DNA of 64,000 bases from Eucalyptus grandis (lineage: Eukaryota; Streptophyta; Magnoliopsida; Myrtales; Myrtaceae): positions 15,205,501-15,269,500 of the forward strand of contig NC_052619.1 of NCBI RefSeq assembly GCF_016545825.1, written 5' to 3'. This document shows, in pieces, positions 59,785-64,000 of this stretch. Position 1 is the first letter of the stretch, and each line of letters begins with the position of its first letter. Position numbers and translations under genes: made by a program. The notes under the pieces are model-generated. The model searched no databases, was not told the origin of the DNA, and saw only the letters and a list, made by a program, of their open reading frames with translations.

Positions 59785-59794
59785 CCTTTTATAA
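59785..59794 (-). promoter_or_regulatory. TATA box of the inhibitor gene
   Basis: On the minus strand the sequence reads TTATAAAAGG, about 130 bp upstream of the ATG, a good plant TATA box at a plausible distance. Confidence 0.6.
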
Positions 59795-61179
59795 GGGGCT
59801 GAAGGCTTACCTGGAAAGTTGGGACTTCTTGACAGATGGGTTTTGTATACGGATGAGCAAGAGGGTGGTGTGTGAGTGCAATAAAGAGGGGGAGGGAGAG
59901 AAAGATAGAGGTGAGCTGAAAATAGTAGATACAGGTTTAAGTATAACTGATGGACATGTGAATGGGCAGGTGAGCTTCTCATGAACTTTGGGGATAAGGA
60001 GATCCGTCAGGGATCTTCTTTCATATGGAGAAATCAGGTGCCAGCAATTCCAGAAATATTAGCATGAAATCAGATCGAGTGGGCAACATGTGATAGCGAT
60101 ATGCATCGACTCATGGATTGCGATGCTCTTTTTATTGAATCTTCACTTCCTATTCTTGGTAAAATGTTCGGGTGACGATGGCGGACATTCAACAAGTCGA
60201 AAAATCGATGACAACATTGTCAAGGCAATGGGTAAACATTTCGCTGGGTGAATATGTCTAGTAAGTTCAAGTCGGATTCGCATTAATCCATGACTCAATC
60301 CGCTCAGAAGGCCAGTGCTATCAGTCCTGTTGCTCTTTCTTTTCTCTGTTTTTCTTTTATTTTATTTTTGGTCAGGGCACTCTAAAACAGTCACGCAATA
60401 ATGGCGAGCGTATGCCAGGTTCCATATTAGAAGGTACAGGTGAATCGTGACATTTCCGTAACGAATGATGTATAGTATATGCTTTTGTGGGTATACGGTT
60501 GGCTACTTTCCTGACAGATTGCTTGTCCGAGATGCTAAACACAGTACTCTCCACGTCGTTTTTACACATTCTGAACTCATGCGTGTGAGACTTCATCACT
60601 ATGTGATAGCTCGTGCGGCCAAGGAACACACAGAAGTCACCGCTGGTGTGAAGTGACAGACCTTCTGAATAAGAACGCAAATCAAACTTGCATACAATAA
60701 AGGACCAGTTTTAGAGCTCAGTGAGCTTTATAGTTGTGCGCCTGTGACTCATCTGAAGAGCCGGTCTGGGCGTTTGGCGTGCTTAAAGAAGCTCATCCAA
60801 CCACTCCAGTCTCCAAATTTAATGGCATGGAGCGGCTGCCACGTCTGGAAAAAACCCAATTCATCCCGCATCAAGCTTCACTATTTAAAATGGTTTAACA
60901 GGGCGCTTGCAATCTTTATGAAACATCAATCATAAGGTCCAATAGTGCGATCATTCAGTGGAAAACAAGCTAGTACTTCATCACAAGACGAGCCCCACGG
61001 GTCTACATAAAGTTCTTGAAATCACTCAAGCCCTACAAAAAGAGAAGGCTCTCCTACAAAACATACAGGGGTTACAAGTTGCATTGATCTTCCAGTGTCA
61101 TGAAATTTATTAAATATCATCTCCTTAAAAAAATTCAAGTTGGGTGTTAATGTCCTTATGAGAATGAAATTCTTTCTCC
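59795..61179. other. Intergenic, no gene recognised
   Basis: Promoter of the inhibitor gene on the left and 3' region of MZM1 on the right. No coding features, repeats or RNA genes recognised in between. Confidence 0.45.
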
Positions 61180-63435
61180 TTATACTTTCTCCCGCAAGAG
61201 TTCTTCCGAAGGAATTTCCAGGGTTGCCCCAGCATGCTCTTTGGAAGGTTTCACCACTGCGACAAACAAAAAATTAGTAAGTGGTTACACTTTCACATAT
61301 GCAACTTTTTAAACTTCACTTTCTTTGCGATGTTTCTAATTCTGGAGAGTGGGTAGACAAACTTTAGATTAGATACTAGAAGAATCACACAAAAAAAGAG
61401 AAACAATGAGTAGACCACCAAATACGGATTGCTCAGCTCAAATTGAGGGGGAGAATACCAAAAGCAAGTACTACAATCTTCTTTATTCGTACAAAAGAGA
61501 ACAATCCATACAATTCCTCGTCAATAGGCAAACAATACTGCTGTTGTGAGATGGTAAATGGCCAATCTCAGCTTTTTTGAATCTGACTTAAAGCATCGTA
61601 TTTGAAAAATCTTGTCCTCAACTCATATCTTTGTTTAACCAATTACTCATGGCAATCACTAAATTTTTTTTTATCAAGTACAGGGATTCTCTCAGTTTAG
61701 GGGATGATTTAACATTCTGTTTACTCCTTTTTTGAAAGGACGTCACATCTACTTCTCAGCATGCATAGTTCATGTTCATCTAATCCACTATACATGAAAT
61801 CCCCCAGTCTCCAAATCATAAAAATCCTAGATCTCCAGATCCTCCCTCATGCACTAGTCCAAGTACATCAAATCCACCAACTATCTCCAAATCATAAAAA
61901 TCCTTACTCTCCAGATCCACTCCCTCCTCCCTCCCTCCCTCATGCAATAGTTTAACTACATCTAATCCACCAACCATGAAATCCCCTAATCTCCAAATCA
62001 TAAAAATCCTTACTTTCCAGATCTGCTCCCTCCCTCCCTCTCTCTCTCTGTGGGAGGTCTTCATTGATAACTGAAATCTGTCAGGCATTCTATGATCTAG
62101 AATCTGAGGGCTAGGTAGATACAGAAAAGATGGCGCTCTCGATGACCCTGGCTGGAGCAAAGAGGCATCATTGACATGGTGGCTTGAGGATTGGCGGGTC
62201 TGCGGTGCTGGAAAGCTAATCCGAGGTGGGGTTGTGGCTGCCAGAGAGATGAAGAGAGGGTTGAGTAGCTGTAGGTTGGGTTTTTCTGTGCTTAGTTAAT
62301 ACATGTAAGTCCAAGACTCTAGTTCTAACAAATCTAGATACACTCTAGTCTTTAAATATGTATTACCCAGCTCACAGTGGAAGATGGGCAGGTGCGCCCT
62401 TTAAAATGTTTAACTTTACTGAATCCACCAACATGACAGATGAAAGATCTGGCTTTCTATCTTTGCATTGTTCCAATGGTCTTCCTTTTTCCCCTTCTGC
62501 TCATTTAATTACATTTTCTTTGCTTTCTATCTTAGCATTGGACAGATAAAGCAAACATTACCATCCCACGACCAAATGGCTACAAGCCACTGTCTCTGGA
62601 ATATCGTCAAGCATAAGTGGAAATGCTTTTTGTTGAAAAAGAAATTACTCCTATAGTTCCAAGAGCATCCTAACCATGTAGCCGACATGGTGAAGGCAAA
62701 CATTGAGGTGTGGGTGTGTGGAAGCTATTAAGGTCTTGCATGTTAGCAGATACAGACGCATGAGCGAGTAATTGTTGCAGCTAATCTGTCTCGCTATTCA
62801 TAAATCGTTGCAGTTTTCTGCGTATGTAGAAGACTCCAATGCTCAAAAGAACGCGATATCGACAAGTCGAAGAAAATGAAGAACTGCACATGTAAGAATG
62901 GCCTAATTGGAAAAATCATCCCTAGTGTCTATCAACTCGTTTTCTATCGATTTCGAAGACAAAAGGAGCGATCTTCCGAAGCGATATCCAACAACAGTCA
63001 GCATTTGATGCGAAATCTATGGTTCACGGCATAATTCAACGAAGATCGTAAACAGATAATGACCAGAGCCACACGAGCATTTCATCGAACGCGTGGACGG
63101 CACAACCGAACGAGATTCAAAACAGCCAAGAAAACCGAAGGGGGCTCGCGTCACGGATTCACAGTCGCGAGAGGGAAGAGCCGAGGAGCCGTACCGTAAG
63201 CGCCGTTGGAATCGAGCTTGGCCTGGACGATCATGGTGGAGATGAAGCGAGAGGCCTCGCGGGCGTCGTCGAGGAGGCGGCGGATGTCGGCCTCGGAGGC
63301 GACGTGGCGGTTCGCCTCGAACTTGCCCCGGATCTCCGCCGCCGACTCCGACAGCATCAGGGCGTCTCCGGGGAACGTCCGCCGCGTGGCTCGCAGCAGA
63401 GCCCGGTACGCGCTCAGCGCTTCTCCTCGCAGCAT
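61180..63435 (-). CDS. MZM1: Mitochondrial zinc maintenance protein 1 (LYR family, LYRM7-like)
   Basis: Two exons on the minus strand: 63195-63435 and 61180-61256, totalling 318 nt and 105 residues. The protein starts [21 protein letters not shown] and ends [19 protein letters not shown], matching plant and yeast MZM1/LYRM7. It is a mitochondrial matrix chaperone that stabilises the Rieske iron-sulfur protein during complex III assembly. The LYR-type motif is AYR at residues 9-11. The exon junction TAC G|TG keeps the frame. I chose the ATG at 63433-63435 because it matches the family start. The same frame is open for another 31 codons upstream to an ATG at 63526-63528, encoding an (Arg-Glu)n stretch from a GA microsatellite. 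The 1.9-kb intron holds a minisatellite. Confidence 0.92.
61800..62050 (-). repeat. Minisatellite in the MZM1 intron
   Basis: Three copies of a unit of roughly 75-105 bp, each with TCTCCAAATCATAAAAATCC (61809, 61889, 61989) followed by CTCCAGATC and CTCCCTC-rich sequence, then CATCTAATCCACC-like spacers. Copies differ by indels. Confidence 0.75.
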
Positions 63436-63452
63436 CTCTCTCTCTCTCTCTC
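63436..63452 (+). repeat. (CT)n microsatellite at the MZM1 start
   Basis: Directly upstream of the MZM1 ATG. On the coding strand it is (GA)n in the leader, in frame with the coding region. Confidence 0.85.
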
Positions 63453-63589
63453 GCTCGACGCTCGAAGACTCTGCCCCCCACACGAACTCCGACGGAGGCT
63501 TTCCTGGTTGTGGGTAGTAGCTCTGCATACCAAAACGGTGTCGTCGGCTCTGATTTATGTGTTATTTTATTTAATAATTAGATAAAAAA

Positions 63590-63950
63590 ATTAGGGTTAA
63601 TATCTTAAAAAACCCCAAACTGTTACACCTGTGACAAATTTACCCAAAACTATTTTTTGACCACAAAACCCCAAACCTGGTACATATATGACAGATCTAC
63701 CCTCCATTAACACGTTCGATTTTTAGTTAATTTTCTTTGACGTGGTTGCCGGCGTGGTAAGCCATGTGGAAATTCATAAGTTTAATACCATTAAAAATCC
63801 CAAACTTGTATATTTATGACAAATTTACCCCAAACTGGTATATTTATGACAAATTTACCCCAAACTGATATATTTACGACAAATTTACTCTAAATTAATT
63901 TTTTTGATCATAAAAAACCTAAATTGGTACACGTGCGGCACATTTACCAT
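63590..63950. repeat. Tandem CCCCAAACTGGTATATTTATGACAA-type repeat
   Basis: A unit of about 27-28 bp (CCCCAAACT then TATATTTATGACAAATTTA) is repeated contiguously at about 63800-63890, with more diverged copies at 63610-63700 and 63900-63950. This is a common plant dispersed repeat and probably part of a larger element that continues past the window end. Confidence 0.6.
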
Positions 63951-64000
63951 CTTTCAATTTTCCCAAATTTGACTGAGTTGTGATGTCCAATCAATTTTAT

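Noticed and set aside
61800..62050. Repeat-spacer pattern that superficially resembles a CRISPR array
   Set aside because: Plant nuclear intron, only three irregular copies, repeat units too long and variable.

Overview
This is a plant nuclear window. Every recognisable gene is a eudicot-type gene split by GT-AG introns (plus one GC-AG and one AT-AC intron), and the intergenic space is AT-rich and packed with small non-autonomous transposons, a SINE, GA/CT microsatellites and segmental duplications. The gene set and repeat style would fit a woody eudicot, possibly Myrtaceae such as Eucalyptus. That last point is a guess from general resemblance, not something the sequence proves.

Layout. 0-2.6 kb: a seven-exon SAM-dependent methyltransferase of the LCM/PPM1 family on the minus strand. 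6.0-8.2 kb: PHR2, a short photolyase-like protein, on the plus strand, with its start ATG one base out of frame with the body. 11.2-14.4 kb: OEP16-4 (Tim17/22/23 fold), six exons, plus strand. 14.4-25.9 kb: no host gene; a transposon field containing a MULE-like element with long inverted repeats and GA arrays, two PIF/Harbinger-type elements with TTA target duplications (one carrying what looks like a captured plastid-gene first exon), and a SINE with a perfect 14-bp target duplication. 26.1-30.5 kb: a monoacylglycerol-lipase-like alpha/beta hydrolase, eight exons. 32.2-36.5 kb: SmD2, a core spliceosomal Sm protein, five coding exons. 38.2-42.0 kb: a membrane-anchored UDP-glucuronate decarboxylase (UXS) on the minus strand, with a U12-type AT-AC intron. 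42-54.7 kb: gene-poor, with a diverged tandem segmental duplication (about 2 kb units). 54.8-55.4 kb: the C-terminal half of an AS1/PHANTASTICA-like protein without its MYB repeats. 59.1-59.7 kb: a secreted invertase/pectin-methylesterase inhibitor-domain protein. 61.2-63.4 kb: MZM1/LYRM7, a mitochondrial LYR protein.

The genes are unrelated housekeeping and metabolic functions (light/DNA repair family, plastid/mitochondrial envelope, lipid turnover, splicing, nucleotide-sugar synthesis, cell wall, respiratory-complex assembly). They do not form a cluster or pathway. I saw no biosynthetic cluster, virus, rRNA, convincing tRNA or CRISPR. The most interesting signals are splicing-related (U12 intron in UXS, GC-AG intron in the methyltransferase, duplicated 16-nt poison-exon candidates in SmD2, a microsatellite sitting on a 5' splice site in the lipase) and transposon-related (a captured first exon inside a PIF-like element; near-empty retro-insertions that are just a poly-T tail plus target duplications). 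Exon coordinates were derived by hand from splice motifs, homology recalled from protein families and reading-frame continuity.
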